Positions 43,357-55,156 of a stretch of DNA of 64,000 bases are shown here, one piece after another; within the stretch, counting starts at the first letter, position 1; each line of letters opens with the position of its first letter. Both the position numbers and the translations under genes were made by a program. Source of the DNA: Papaver somniferum (lineage: Eukaryota > Streptophyta > Magnoliopsida > Ranunculales > Papaveraceae); NCBI RefSeq assembly GCF_003573695.1, contig NC_039362.1:198626585-198690584 (forward strand). Reading direction: 5' to 3'. The notes below the pieces were generated by a model that was not told the DNA's origin, ran no database searches, and saw only the letters and a list, made by a program, of their open reading frames with translations.

Positions 43357-45224
43357 TCCTCCCTTAAACCAAGATACTCTTTACTAATCATTCTCAACTT
43401 TCCACGCAAGTAAATGAAAGTGTTAGACTTCAAAGACTTGGTGAAAATATCTGCTACTTGCTCTTCACTTTCAACGAACTCCACAGCTATCTCCTTGTTA
43501 CTGACAAGCTCTGTGATGTAATGATATTTAATACCAATATGCTTACTCCTTCCATGAAGCACATGATTCTTAGTTAATGAAATTGTAGACTTATTATCAC
43601 AAACTATTGTTGTTGGTGTCTTCTGTTCTTCAAACAATGACTTCAGCATCATTCTCAACCACACATCTTGTGTAGCACAATTGCTAGCAGCTATATACTC
43701 AGCTTCTGTTGTAGATAATGCAACAACTTGTTGCTTCTTAGATGACCAAGAGAAAAAACCAGTTCCCAACTGAAATCCATAACCTGATGTGCTTCTTCTT
43801 CCTTCTGTATCACCAGCCCAATCACTATCAGTAAATCCAACTAGTTTTGGATCTTCTGAAACATTATAGAGAATTCCCATACTGATTGTACCTCTAACAT
43901 ATCTCAGAATACGTTTTGCAGCTTGTAAATGTGATTGTCTGGGTTCTTCCATAAATCTGCTAACCAATCCAACTGCATACATGATATCAGGTCTTGTAGC
44001 AGTCAAATATCTCAAACATCCAACAAGACCTTTAAAGTCTGTTGAATTCACAAGCTCTCCTGATCCTTCTCTTGTCAACTTCAGTCTCTCTTTTATTGGT
44101 GTTAAGATTGGATTACAATTATCCATCTTGAAACGCTTCAAAATTCCTTCAGCATACCTTTCTTGGTTAATAAAAATTCTTTTTTCAGTTTGTTGAACTT
44201 CAATGCCAAGAAAATATGACATCAATCCAAGATATGTCATCTCAAACTCTTTCACCATATCCTCCCTAAATTCCTTGATCATCTCAGAACTATTTCCAGT
44301 AAATATAAGATCATCCACATACAAACATATTATAATATGATTGCCAAGATCATCAGCTTTCAAGTATAAAGTATGCTCATGTGGACATCTTTTAAATCAT
44401 TTATTAATGAAATAAGAATCTATTCTTGTGTACCAAGCTCTTGGTGCTTGTTTCAAACCATACAAAGCTTTGTTTAGCTTGTATAATTCATTCTCCTTCC
44501 CCTCCATAATGTAGCCAGCTGGTTGCTCTACATAAACTTCTTCTTCTAACACTCCATTCAAGAATGCTGACTTCACATCCATCTGAAATATCTTCCAATT
44601 CTTTTGTGCTGCTAAAGAAATGATCATCCTTACTGTATCAAGTCTTGAAACTGGTGCAAATACTTCTGAATAATCAACTCCTTATCTTTGCCTATAACCT
44701 TTAGCTACTAACCTTGCTTTATTTATCTCCACTTCACCATTTGACTTGTATTTTGTTTTATAAACCCACTTAACACCTATGGGTTTCTTCCCTGGTGGAA
44801 GTTCTGTTAGTTCCCATGTATCATTCTTCTCAATTGACTTCATTTCTTCATTCATAGCTTGAATCCAACCTTGTTCTTTTGATGCTTCTTCATAAGTTAC
44901 AGGATCACAATCTCCAAATAGTGCAAAATTCACTACTTCATCATCAGTATCTTCATCATCTCTCGATACAATATAATCATTCAACCTAGCAGGTATGATA
45001 TATTTTCTTATTGGTCTTGTAGTTTCTTGTTGTTGTACTGTTTCTGTTCTTGCTTCTTCATGTTGCTCTTCAACATTATCTTGAATCTGCACTTCTTCTT
45101 CAACTTCAACTGGAACTGTTCTGACAGCAGCAGGTGGATCAACATTCCTTGTTGATCCAATTATGTGGATCAACATCCTTTGTTGATCCATTGTTATATG
45201 GATCAACATTAGTTGTTGATCCAT
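43344..45224 (-). pseudogene. Copia reverse transcriptase and RNase H
   Basis: One minus frame runs from about 45224 to 43344 (the last codons enter the LTR), broken by TAA at 44682-44684 and TGA at 44397-44399. The N-terminal linker is Glu/Gln-rich. Reverse transcriptase shows EEMKSIEKNDTWELTELP, GVKWVYKTK, FQMDVKSAFLNG, ALYGLKQAPRAWY and the active site LYVDD. RNase H follows with VGFTDSDWAGD, ALSTTEAEYIA and CDNKSTISLTKN. Together these copy element RNA to DNA. The catalytic Asp pair is kept, but both stops lie before it. Confidence 0.92.
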
Positions 45225-46329
45225 TATTCCAGTTCCATTTTAAATCTTCATCAAAGATCACATCTCTACTTGTAAACACTTTTCCTGCTTCTGGGTTGTA
45301 TAATTTATATCCTTTGGTTAGTGAACTATAACCAACAAGGATACACTTCTCAATCTTGTCATCAAATTTCTTTCTTAGTTCTTTGGGTACATGTGCATAT
45401 GCAATATACCCAAAACATTTCAGATGTCTTACACTTGGTCTTACAGCTCTCCAAGCTTCTTCTGGTGTTATGTTGTTCAAACTATTTGTAGGACATCTGT
45501 TGAGTAAATACACAGCTGTGTCAACTGCATAACCCCAAAAACTTTTTGGTAAATATTTTGTTCTTCTTATAGTTCTTGTCATCTCCATTATGGTTATGTT
45601 CTTCCTCTATGCAACTCCACTTTGTTGTGGTGTATATCTTGCAGTTAGTTGATGCTGAATGCCATGCTCTTCCATAAACTTGTCAACAACAGTATATTCT
45701 TTACCTCTATCAGTTCTCAAGATCTTGATACTCTTACCAATTTGTTTCTCAGCATAAGCTTTGAAACTTCTAAAAGCTTGAAATGCATCACTCTTTTGTT
45801 TAAGCAAATAAACCCATGCTTTTCTACTAAAATCATCAATGAAAGTTATAAAATAATCATTACCTCCATGTGAAGTTACTTCAATAGGACCACACAGATC
45901 ACTATGAACAATCTTCAAATGTTGATCAGCTCTTCTAGCTTTGTTGACTGAGAATGGATCTCTGTGCTGCTTTCCAAAGATACAATTTTCACATCTTGAT
46001 TCTGGTACCTCTATGAAAGGTAAACCTGACACCATATCCTTCTTTGCTAAGTTTTGTAAACTTTTAAAGTTCACATGTCCCATCCTTTTATGCCATAACC
46101 AAGAGTCATTGTGCACACTGCTACTGTAACAACTTTCCTTTTTATGTTGAATGTTCAAAGGAAATAGTTTATTTTTAGTCATCTCCACTCTTGCTATCAA
46201 TCTTATTCTTCTATCTCTGATGAAATATAAACCATTGTAAATATTCATAGAATATCCTCTTTCAGAAAATTGTCCCATACTTAGCAAGTTTTGATGTAAA
46301 CCAGTAACATAATATACTCCATGATGTAT
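45139..46329 (-). pseudogene. Copia integrase, catalytic Glu codon replaced by a stop
   Basis: After a pre-integrase zinc domain (WLWHKRMGHVNFKSL, CENCIFGKQ) come the first Asp (VHSDLCGPIEV) and second Asp (LRTDRGKEY). The block that should read GVAERKN is GVA-stop-RKN: TAG at 45607-45609 is exactly where the catalytic Glu codon belongs. The frame then continues (SFWGYAVDTAVYLLNR, HLKCFGYIAYAHVP, CILVGYSS) to 45139. Its tail, WNNGSTTNVDPYNNGSTKD, is encoded by the GGATCAAC repeats. A frameshift separates it from reverse transcriptase. Confidence 0.92.
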
Positions 46330-46643
46330 GCTTTAGAACCATTCTTAAGAATAATCCTTATTCTTCCTTTTCCCATAACTGAAACTGTTGAGTTGTTTCC
46401 AAACTTTAATGTAGATCTTACAGACTCATCCAAGCTTTCAAACAAATTTTTTCTTCCACACATATGATTACTGCAACCTGTATCCAAATACCACTTAAGT
46501 TGAGGTTGTTCTTCTGTTGTATGACATGCAAGTAGCATGTTTTCATCCTTCTTTTCTTCTTATTCTTTTTCTTGGCTTTCTGCAATGTTAGCTTTGAAAT
46601 TTGCTTTGTAATTGTTAGCAACTGTCTTTCTTGGTTTTGGACA
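46281..46643 (-). pseudogene. Copia protease
   Basis: In frame with gag after its stop, this contains another stop near 46560 and then WYLDTGCSNHMCG, the aspartic protease active site (D-T-G). FESLDESVRSTLKFGNNSTVSVMGKG follows. The frame slips near 46330, where SKAYI should continue into the YYVTGLHQNLLSMGQF segment of the integrase frame. The protease would mature the polyprotein. Confidence 0.85.
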
Positions 46644-47452
46644 CTAAGTAGCCATACGTCCAAAATCCCCACAATTATAACACTGCATTCTTGATCTATC
46701 AAATGGCTTCCTATAACTTCCATTATTTGATCTCCCTCCATTGTTATATCTTCCTTGAAAATCTCCAGTATTAGATTTTCCTTGATTGTTTCTCCATCTA
46801 ACTTGGCTTTGAAGTGCCTCTTCAACTTGTTTTGCAGCAGTTGTCTTCTCTAGTAATCTTTGTTCATATGCTTGTAATGAACCCAATAACTCATTAAAAG
46901 TCATAGTTGCAGCAGTGTTACACTCTTCTATAGAAGTTACTTTTGCTTCAAACTTCTCAGGTAAGCTTCTTAAAATCTTTTCAACAACTATTGAATCTTC
47001 TACAGTATCACCATTAGCCTTCATCTCATTGACAAGATTTAATGTCTTTGAGAAAAAATATGATATTGTTTCAGTAGTTTCCATCTGCAATAATTTATAC
47101 TTTCTCTTCAAAGTTTGTAATCTAACCTTCTTGACTTTGTCAGATCCTGTGTAGTAGCTTACCAAACCATCCCAAGCTTCTTTATCTTGCTTAATAAAAA
47201 TAACTCTATCCATGAGAGATTCATGAATACCTTGATGTTGAATATATGTAGCTTTAGAATTCTTTTTTCTGTTTTCAGTTAAAACAGTTTGCGCAGCTCC
47301 TTCAACTACAGCTCCTTCTGCTGTTCTACATAACCATCTTTCACAATATTCCATTCCTCTTGGTATGTGAAAATATTCTCCATCTGCAACCTCCAGTGTT
47401 CAAAGTTTTTACCTTCAAACACAGGTACCTTAATTGAATTTAAACTTGTCAT
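46644..47452 (-). pseudogene. Copia gag
   Basis: The start is ATG 47452 (MTSLNSIKVPVFEGKNFEHW), typical for copia gag and 49 bases from the primer site. A frameshift near 47310-47340 moves the frame into the long 47354-46644 frame. UBN2 features: DKEAWDGLVSYYTG, LKRKYKLLQMETTETISYFF, ILRSLPEKFEAKVTSIEE. The zinc knuckle near the end reads C-YN-C-GDFG-R-MAT-stop: His is Arg and the last Cys is preceded by TAG (46644-46646). It cannot bind zinc as usual. Confidence 0.88.
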
Positions 47453-47502
47453 CTTCTCTAACTCAAACTCTTACCCACATCCCTAGAATCTGATACCAGT
47501 GC

Positions 47503-47514
47503 TCTGATACCAGA
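47503..47514 (-). other. Primer-binding site of the copia element
   Basis: On the minus strand TGGTATCAGAGC follows the right LTR at once or within two bases, complementary to initiator tRNA-Met. A second GGTATCAGA-like copy lies 14 bases further in (complement of TCTGATACC at 47489-47497). Confidence 0.85.
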
Positions 47515-47925
47515 TGTAGAAAATCTGATATCAAAGACTTAATGAAAAGAACACAAGACTAAACTCAAACAATCTTCACTTAATTCATATATTTCAACTG
47601 ATGGCTTAACAACCTATTTATATGATTCACAAACTTGACTCTCAAGTAAAAAGACTTTCCTAATCAAAAACAAACTCTAACAAGAAACTTCTAGACAATT
47701 CTCACGCAAGCAAACTCTTAAAAAAGTAATACTTGTAACCCAAGTAAACTTCTAAAAACTGTACCATGGATTAACAACACTTGTTTATCCATCCACTTCA
47801 TGTCAACTGTACCATTTGATCACACCACATTGGATCAACTCTCATAGTTGATGCACACTACTTGGATCAACAACATTATTGATCCTTTTTGTCTTCTTCA
47901 TAGTATCTTGGTTTATTTCTCAACA
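47515..47925 (-). repeat. 5' LTR of the copia element
   Basis: 411 bp, near-identical to 42945-43356, with the same GGATCAAC motifs, of which one is changed to GGATTAAC and one to TTGATGC. Confidence 0.95.
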
Positions 47926-47930
47926 AACCC

Positions 47931-48945
47931 GGAGGTGTCCGGTAATCGTCACTAATAACCGCCATCCGTTTTGAAATTATACTTATCCTCAAAAGATACG
48001 ACAATTTCTTTCCCTCCATCAAATCCAAACCACAGCCTCCGGAATTAAACTCCAAATAAACTTTTTCTGAACTAGGTAGATGCACGTTTTTCCAACAGTG
48101 TGCCAAGGAACACATCAACTCAGGGAAAACTCAGGCCCAACCACCATCATGATGGGATAGAGAAGACCAAATTTTCAATTCACAATGTATGGTAGATGTC
48201 TTTGTAAGAGACCTATCGCCTAGTCAGTTCTCATGGTATGTCTTTGCGTTATAATCGACAAGACTCGAGAGCATACATTATTAGCTATCGCCTTCGCCGT
48301 TTATTGAATGGAAATTCAAGGTAAAAACTTGGTTTGGCATGGCTATGTCCAATTTTGGCTTCGCTTCATTTTTTTCTTTTTTCTTCTTTCTTTTTTCTTT
48401 TTGTTTTTCTTTTTTGTAATCAACAGCCTAAAGAAAGGCTAGAAATCTGCCTCTACAGTTGGGAGGAGCCAAATTGGAGGTCTAGACCAAACACAAGTTT
48501 GAGAATTATCCTTTGCCCAAGAAACCAAGGAATGAGCAACAAGTTTGAGAACTATCCTCAAAGAATGTCATATTCTATTCAACTGAACCACCAAGTAGTA
48601 GCTCACTTAAGATGTAACGCAATAGAACGCTTTAGGCTTTGTGAATTAGGTTGATCCCAGTAGTTAAGATCTTAGCTCAAGGTTTACTTGTTGGTGTCAT
48701 CTTCACTCGCAATTTCTCCGAAGAATCCCTCTGCAAGGTCTCACAATTTCCACTTGTGTATGAATTATTCGATGATTACTTATCTCCTAACTCAACACTT
48801 ACATTAGAACAATTAGTAGATTAATCTAGCATGCACTCAAAATTAATCTAACAATCATTCATAAAAAATAGATAATGTAAAGACAAACGATAAGATGATA
48901 AAAACATCAAACAAACTTGTATAACAAATAAAGATTCACGCCTAC
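47931..48945. other. Unassigned sequence, target of the copia insertion
   Basis: On the minus strand a frame from 48118 (CSLAHCWKNVHLPSSEKVYLEF, LLRISIISKRMAVISDD) is cut by the copia element. Across the insertion, after removing one TSD copy, it would run eleven more codons (LISNGSEIQ) to a TAA near 42910. I recognise no family and it may be chance. The plus frame 48334-48654 begins in a T-rich tract and is probably chance. Nothing else is supported up to the LTR at 48946. Confidence 0.3.
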
Positions 48946-51331
48946 TGAAAATGCGGGGGTCTAACAACCTTACACAATATTTCGATTAGCAATCTGTATG
49001 GACTAACTCTAATATACTTTTAAGAGAATCAACTAGACAGTCAGACTCAATCTTGATAACAAGTATATCAACGAGTTAATATCTCTATCTCTTGATTTAA
49101 ATATTACTCAAGCAATCTGCGAGTCTCGATTAAATACAAGAGAGATAAACTTGGATGGTACCAAAGACCAATATCCAAGGATTTATCAATTTCCAATCAA
49201 CAACCAAAGGTTGGATTTCACAATTGATCGATACAACGCACAACCTGTGATATTTCAATTATATAACAAAATATAATGCGGAATAGAAATAACACAGACA
49301 CCAGAAGTTTTGTTAACGAGGAAAACGCAAATGCAGAAAAACCCAGGGACCTAGTCCAGATTGAACACCACACTGTATTAAGCCGCTACAGACACTAGCC
49401 TACTACAAACTAACTTCGGTCTGGACTGTAGTTGAACCCTAATCAATCTCACACTGATTCAAAGTACAGTTGCGCTCCTTACGTCTCTGATCCCAGCATG
49501 GTACTACGCACTTGATTCCCTTAGCTGATCTCACCCACAACCAAGAGTTGCTACGACCCAAAGTCGAAGACTTTAGTAACAAATATGTATCACACAGAAA
49601 AGTCTACAAGGATAGATAAATCTGTCTCCCACAGATAAACCTAAAATTTTTGTTCTGTCTTTTGATAAAAATCAAGGTGAACAAGAACGAATTGATAAAC
49701 CGGACTTATATTCCCGAAGAACAACCTAGTATTATCAATCACCTCACAATAATCTAAATCGTATGGTAGCGAAACTAGATATTGCGGAATCATAAACGAT
49801 GAGACGAAGATGTTTGTGATTTCTTTTTATCTTGCCCTATCGGAGATATAATCTCAAGTCACTTATTCAATTGAACTCGTACGATAGAAAATGTCAAGAT
49901 CAGATCGCTCAACTACAAGATAAGTAGTTTCGTCTGGCTTCACAATCCCAATGAAGTCTTTAAGTCGTTAATCGACAGGGTCTCGAGAAGAAACCTACGA
50001 CTAAAGGAGAATCGACTCTAGCAAACCAACTAGTATCACACAAGAGGTGTGGGGATTAGTTTTGCACAGTTGCTAGACGTCTCCTTATATAGTTTTCAAA
50101 TCAGGGTTTGCAATCTAAGTTACCTTGGTAACAAAGCATTCAATAATCACCGTTAGATGAAAAACCTGATTTATCCAAGCTAATATCTTTCAACTGTTAG
50201 ATCGAAACTTAGCTTGTCACACACAAATGAAATGTATTCATTTAGGTTTGAGTAACCGTACCTAAACGTGTATATTGGTTGGTTCACAAATGGTTGACCA
50301 ATGGTTATCCATATGAGTGCTTTCATATTAACCGTATTCATCTTTCTCATAACTAGTTCAAATGACTCATAAGAACTAGTTCAAGAGTTGTTCAATTTCT
50401 TAGGTCTTTATACATAGACACAATTGAAAAAAAAATTGGGTTGATTCATTTGAATCAATTCATGAACAATATACCCACGGTTTACAAAGATTGCAATCCT
50501 TATAATTTATTGTTTTAAGTCCATGAACTACCGATTTGAGAAATAACTAGCTTGGGTACGCGTACGGGTATGCGTACCTTAGCTACCGGATTTGAGTTGG
50601 TTTTAGTTTCCAAAATCAACAAACTTTTTCGGGTGAAAAGTTCCGCCAGTACGCGTACGGGTACGCGTACCCAACCTGTCTCCTTCACCAATACCGCATG
50701 CACACATATGCACGCACTTGGTTTCCGTCACATGGATTTATACACTAATGTGCAAACACACTATATGCTTACATCCATAGGTGGTTACATATTCTCAACT
50801 CTACATTTCAATCATTGAAACATTCTTCTATAATGTTATAACAGTCGTTATACATAAACAATCGACTATCGTCATCAAAGCTATTTTTAAGATTGATACG
50901 TCATCATGACTTTCGTTACGGGTAAAGATGAATATGGTTAAAGCAAAAGCTTACCTACACGTATTTCGAGAAAAAGATAGGCGAGTAAACTCGGCTCGAA
51001 ATAGCAAATGCATATGTATGAAAACTATCATACTTATACGACTTTTGTCTCAAGAGTATGAGATAGAGTAGATAGATTTTTGAGTGACAAGACGAGTTCA
51101 AGTCTCCACATTCCTTTTGGTCGGATGAAGTTCCACCGGTTCCTTGAGTAGTTCTTCGTCTTTGCAAGATAATCGCCATGGAGTCTGGAGCTCAACTATT
51201 CCTAACTATCCTAGACCGAGACTTAGTTCATAAGTATACTAGAAATCAAGACATATAATTTTGATCACTAATATTGACAAACATGCTTGAGATAGCAACA
51301 CATGCGAGTTGGACCGAGCAATGCTCTAACA
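48946..51331 (-). repeat. 3' LTR of the outer SIRE-like element
   Basis: 2386 bp. On the plus strand it starts TGAAAATGCGGGGG and ends GCTCTAACA. The minus-strand tract AAAAGGTGAGAT, a decayed version of AAAGGGGGAGAT, follows at 51332-51343. It shares most blocks with the LTRs at 51393 and 59249 but differs in one motif region, where it has GTACGCGTAC palindromes (50555-50672). Confidence 0.85.
50555..50672. repeat. GTACGCGTAC palindrome array in the LTR
   Basis: GGGTACGCGTACGGGTATGCGTACC (50555-50578) and a second copy with GTACGCGTACGGGTACGCGTAC (50648-50672) are separated by about 70 bases. Each carries two palindromic units. The equivalent place in sister LTRs holds GTCCGCGAAC-type repeats. 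Confidence 0.7.
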
Positions 51332-51387
51332 ATCTCACCTTTTGTCAATTTTAGTGACAAAACTATCAATACATATGGATTACAAAA
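51332..51387 (-). mobile_element. Internal region of the outer SIRE-like element, left piece
   Basis: The short stretch between the LTR end and the inserted element has the same order as 53806-53870 (GTCAATTTTAGTGACAAAACTAT). It ends at the TAAAT duplication and resumes at 61664. Confidence 0.8.
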
Positions 51388-51392
51388 TAAAT

Positions 51393-53805
51393 TGAAAAAA
51401 CGGGGGTCTAACAACACCACCCAATATTTCGCTTAGCAATCTGTATGGACGAACTCCGAAATAATTTCTAGAGAATCAACTAGACAGTCAGACTCTATCT
51501 GGATAAAAATATCTCAAGGAGTTAATCTCTCTCTCTTGATTTGATTTTTACTCAAGCTAAAAACAATGGCGAGTCTTTATCAAATACAAGGAATACTTGG
51601 ACGGTACCAAAGACCAATGTCCAAGGATCAATCAATATCAATCAACAACCAAAGGTTGGATTTCCAATTGATGATCACGAACACACAACCTGTATTATTT
51701 CAATTATATAAAATATAATGCGGAAAAGAAATAACACAGATACCAAAAATTTTGTTAACGAGGAAACCGCAAATGCAGAAAAACCCCGGGCCCTAGTCCA
51801 GATTGAATACACACTGTATTAAGCCGCTACAGACACTAGCGTACTGCAAACTAACTTCGGACTGGACTATAGTTGAACCCCAATCAGTCTCCCACCGATC
51901 CAAGGTACAGTTATACTCCTACGCCTCTGATCCCAGCAGGATACTGCGCACTTGATTCCCTTAGCTGATCTCACCCACAACCAAGAGTTGTTGCAACCCA
52001 AAATCACAGACTTGATAATAAACAGATTTGTCTCACACAGAAAAGTTATCAAAGGATAAATCTGTCTCCCAAAGATAAACCCTAGGTTTTGTTCCGTATT
52101 TTGATATAAAATCACGGTGAACAGGAACCAATTGATAATCCGGTCTTAGATTCCCGAAGAACAGCCTAGATTAATCAATCACCTCTCTACAATCCTTCCT
52201 GACTACATAAGCGGATTGTCGAGGAATCACAAACAGTGAGACAAAGATGTTTGTGACTTTTTTATCTTTCCTATAGGAGAACTCTCACGATCTCAAGTCA
52301 ATCAATCGATTGTACTCGTACGATAGAAGATGCAAGATCAGATCATACAACTGTGATAAAGTAGTATCGTTCTGGCTTCACAATCCCAATGAAGTCTTTA
52401 AGTCGTTAACCTGATTTTAGAGAAGAAAATCAAAGGTTAATGGAGATCGACTCTAGCGGGCGCACTATTAGCACACAGACGTGTGGGGATTAGTTTTGCA
52501 CAATGCTAGATGTCTCCTTTAACCTTCAAAACAGGGTTTTGCCTTAGTTACAAACCAATCCTTATTCACCGTTAGATGAAAACCTGATTTAGATTCAAGT
52601 TAATATTTCTCAACCGTTAGATCGAAAACTTAGCTTGTCACACACACTTGGGTAGACGTTTACTGGGTTCGTCAAAACCATGCCCAAACGTGTACGTGTA
52701 TGTTGGTTCAACATAGTAACCCAAAAGGTTAACCATATGAGCATTTCATATTAACCTTGTTCTTCTTCACCATAACTAGTTCAATTGACTCAAATGAACT
52801 AGTTAAAGAGTTATTCAATTGCTATGAGATCTTATGTAAATACACAAGACACAACTGAAATAAAGATGATTCGATTCGATTGAATCGGCTCATGAACATT
52901 ATAGCCACGGTTTGCATAAAGCATTCCTTAGTAATTTAATGTTTCATGTTCAGAGCACATCTTTAGATCATAACCTCTTAAGTTCACAAACAAGTTCGCG
53001 GACTTAAGTTAATCGGTTGAGTTTTCTAAACTCAGCAGAAATTCTCAGAAAGAGAACTTCCGCCAGTTGGCGGACTGGGTTCGCGGACTTAGCACAAAAA
53101 CGAGTTTTGGAAAATCCAGCATAAATTCTCGGTCGAGAACTTCCGACAGTTTGCAGACTGAGTCTACGGACTGGGTTCGCGGATTTGGCAAGCCAATTCC
53201 ACAATCCTCCCGATTTCTCTTGATCAACAAAGTTCGAAAACTTCGGTTCATGGAATACATGGTTATGTAATCTAAACTCTCATTTCAATCATTGAGACAT
53301 TCTCATAGGACGCTATGTACCCGTTATTTACAGACCGAATCACGTCGGAGCAATTCTCAAAGTGATTGAAATTTTTCATGACTTTCGTGACTAGGTGAAG
53401 ATAAACTTGATCAAAGCGAAACGCTTTACCAACACACGATTTCGAGATAAAAGATAAGCAATGAATGCTCAGCTCGAAATGTCAAATGTGTATGATCTAG
53501 TCTATATAGCATACGACTTTTGTCTCATAATAAGTAGGAGATAGAAGAGATAGACTTTTGAGTGATAGATAAGTTCAAGTCTCCACATACCTTTTTGTTG
53601 ATGAAGTTCCACGGTTCCTTGTATAGATCTTTGTCGTTGTATGATGAATCTCCATGAAGTCCTTGAGATCAACTACACTTTTCTATCCTAGTCCGAGACT
53701 TAGCTATGTAGGCTAGAAATCAAGACTTATAGTTTTAATCACTAACATTGACAAACATGCTTGAGATAGCAACGCATGCGAGGTTGACCGATCTATGCTC
53801 TAACA
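51393..53805 (-). repeat. 3' LTR of the non-autonomous SIRE-like element
   Basis: 2413 bp, TG...CA. On the plus strand it starts TGAAAAAACGGGGG and ends ATGCTCTAACA. It contains GTTCGCGGAC-type short repeats between about 52995 and 53190. The polypurine tract follows immediately. Confidence 0.92.
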
Positions 53806-55151
53806 ATCTCCCCCTTTGTCAATTTTAGTGACAAAACTATTAATACATGTGGAATACAATAAAGATAAACTTTAGTGGCTCCTATTCCATAGTCTAATCT
53901 TCAATGTTCCTTGAAATCTTCGTCCTTCCAAGTACTCCAATGATCCCAAAGGTTGTAAGTTTAGCACCATCGTTGTTGAAGATCCGTAGATATAACAATG
54001 AGAGAAATCGAGATTCTCGATCATTATTATACAGTGTCATAGTATTATTATATAACTTAAAAGTCCAATTGTATCACGACTTTAACAATAATACTACGGT
54101 GATATGTATCACTCCCCCTTAGTCAATACTCCATCTCGATCATGGAAACCACTCCCCCTTACACAATGATCCGAAAACGATATGCATTTGTAGTGTGAAC
54201 TATAATATTTATCCCCCTTTTTGTCAATAAAATTGCCAAAGGTCCAAGAATGGGATCCTAATGAAATTTCCACAAGAGACATTTCATGACCAAAAGAAAA
54301 ATACATACCAACTTAATTTAGATGCAATCTAATAGCCGAAGCTAACAGCGTTCATCAAGGAGTTTTATGATACAAGATAATCCCTATAAAATTCCACAGC
54401 CGCACTCCCCGCAAGATATTACCGTTAAGCACAAGTTCAAAAGAACTCTCCCCCATGTGATGTCATTCCCGAGAGACAACAAGAGTGACCTTAATTTCGA
54501 AAGAAAAGAAGGATTTTTTATTGGACACCAAAAAACCATAGGAATGATTTTCTATATCTAAAGCTCAACCAAATTAACCACAAGTAAACCCATGATTAAT
54601 TCAATTGGAATACACAACTAAATCAAACCACAAAAGTGATCAATTTAATTGAAATTGCTTAACATAAGTAAACTCACAGAGCTACGACTAAGTCAATCAT
54701 ATGGAGATGACTAACTTAACCGTTCAGATACTCAACATAAGGAAAACCTTACGGAATATATGACTACATTAACCAAAGAACATGATAGTGTAGCCTTTCA
54801 TATACTCAACACAAGAACTTGTGGAATATATGAAAACTCAACTAGATTAATTACAAGAGAACCTATAATTAATCTAATTGGAATACAAACAACCAAACTA
54901 ATCATCGAAGTAATTAATTTAATTATTTTGGGCTCAACATAAGAGAACTTGTGGAACCCCGACTAAGTTCATCATAGAATATGACAACCTTAACCGCACA
55001 TGTACTCAACATAAGAAATAAGACTTATGGATTACTAACTAAATAACCAAACTAGTTGATTAATTTAGTTCCTAATGCTCGACATATAGCATCTTATGGA
55101 ACAACCAACAAATCCAAGGTAAATCGACTTAGTTGTAAGGTGCTCAACATA
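53806..55151 (-). other. 3' spacer of the non-autonomous element
   Basis: On the minus strand this is purine-tract-rich: AAAGGGGGAGAT at the LTR, then AAGGGGGAGTG (about 54110, 54150) and AAAAAGGGGGATAA (54211-54224). The rest (about 54560-55150) consists of loosely repeated units with the landmark CTCAACATAAG and 'acttatgga' about every 60-120 bases. I see no coding frame. Confidence 0.6.
54560..55150. repeat. Loose tandem repeats with CTCAACATAAG
   Basis: CTCAACATAAG or close variants occur near 54733, 54808, 54944, 55007 and 55143, with related TTAACATAAG and CTCGACATATAG copies between. Each is followed by a 'cttatgga' block and a run of ACTAAGTT/AACTAAAT. The same units occur in the outer element at 62480-62580. 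Confidence 0.5.
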
Positions 55152-55156
55152 AGACA

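Larger units (their letters stand above)
42945..47925 (-). mobile_element. Complete but defective Ty1/copia retrotransposon
   Basis: LTRs 42945-43356 and 47515-47925 (412 and 411 bp; TGTAGAAAAT...TCTCAACA on the plus strand) differ at few sites. The TSD AACCC lies at 42940-42944 and 47926-47930. On the minus strand: primer-binding site TGGTATCAGAGC next to the right LTR, gag, protease, integrase, reverse transcriptase, RNase H, polypurine tract AAGGGAGGA next to the left LTR. Gene order with integrase before reverse transcriptase defines copia. At least five nonsense codons and three frameshifts are visible, so it cannot act alone. LTR length and sequence suggest a Tork-like lineage, not checked. 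Confidence 0.95.

Noticed and set aside
46418..46825. 135-codon Lys/Ile-rich minus frame
   Set aside because: It is an out-of-frame reading of the copia gag-protease region, whose true frames carry the knuckle and the D-T-G motif.
47931..48118. Host gene interrupted by the copia element
   Set aside because: The frame continues across the empty site for only eleven codons and matches no family I know, so a gene cannot be claimed.
48334..48654. Plus-strand frame with a hydrophobic Phe-rich start that mimics a signal peptide
   Set aside because: The hydrophobic part is a translation of a T/C-rich tract, and the rest has no features.
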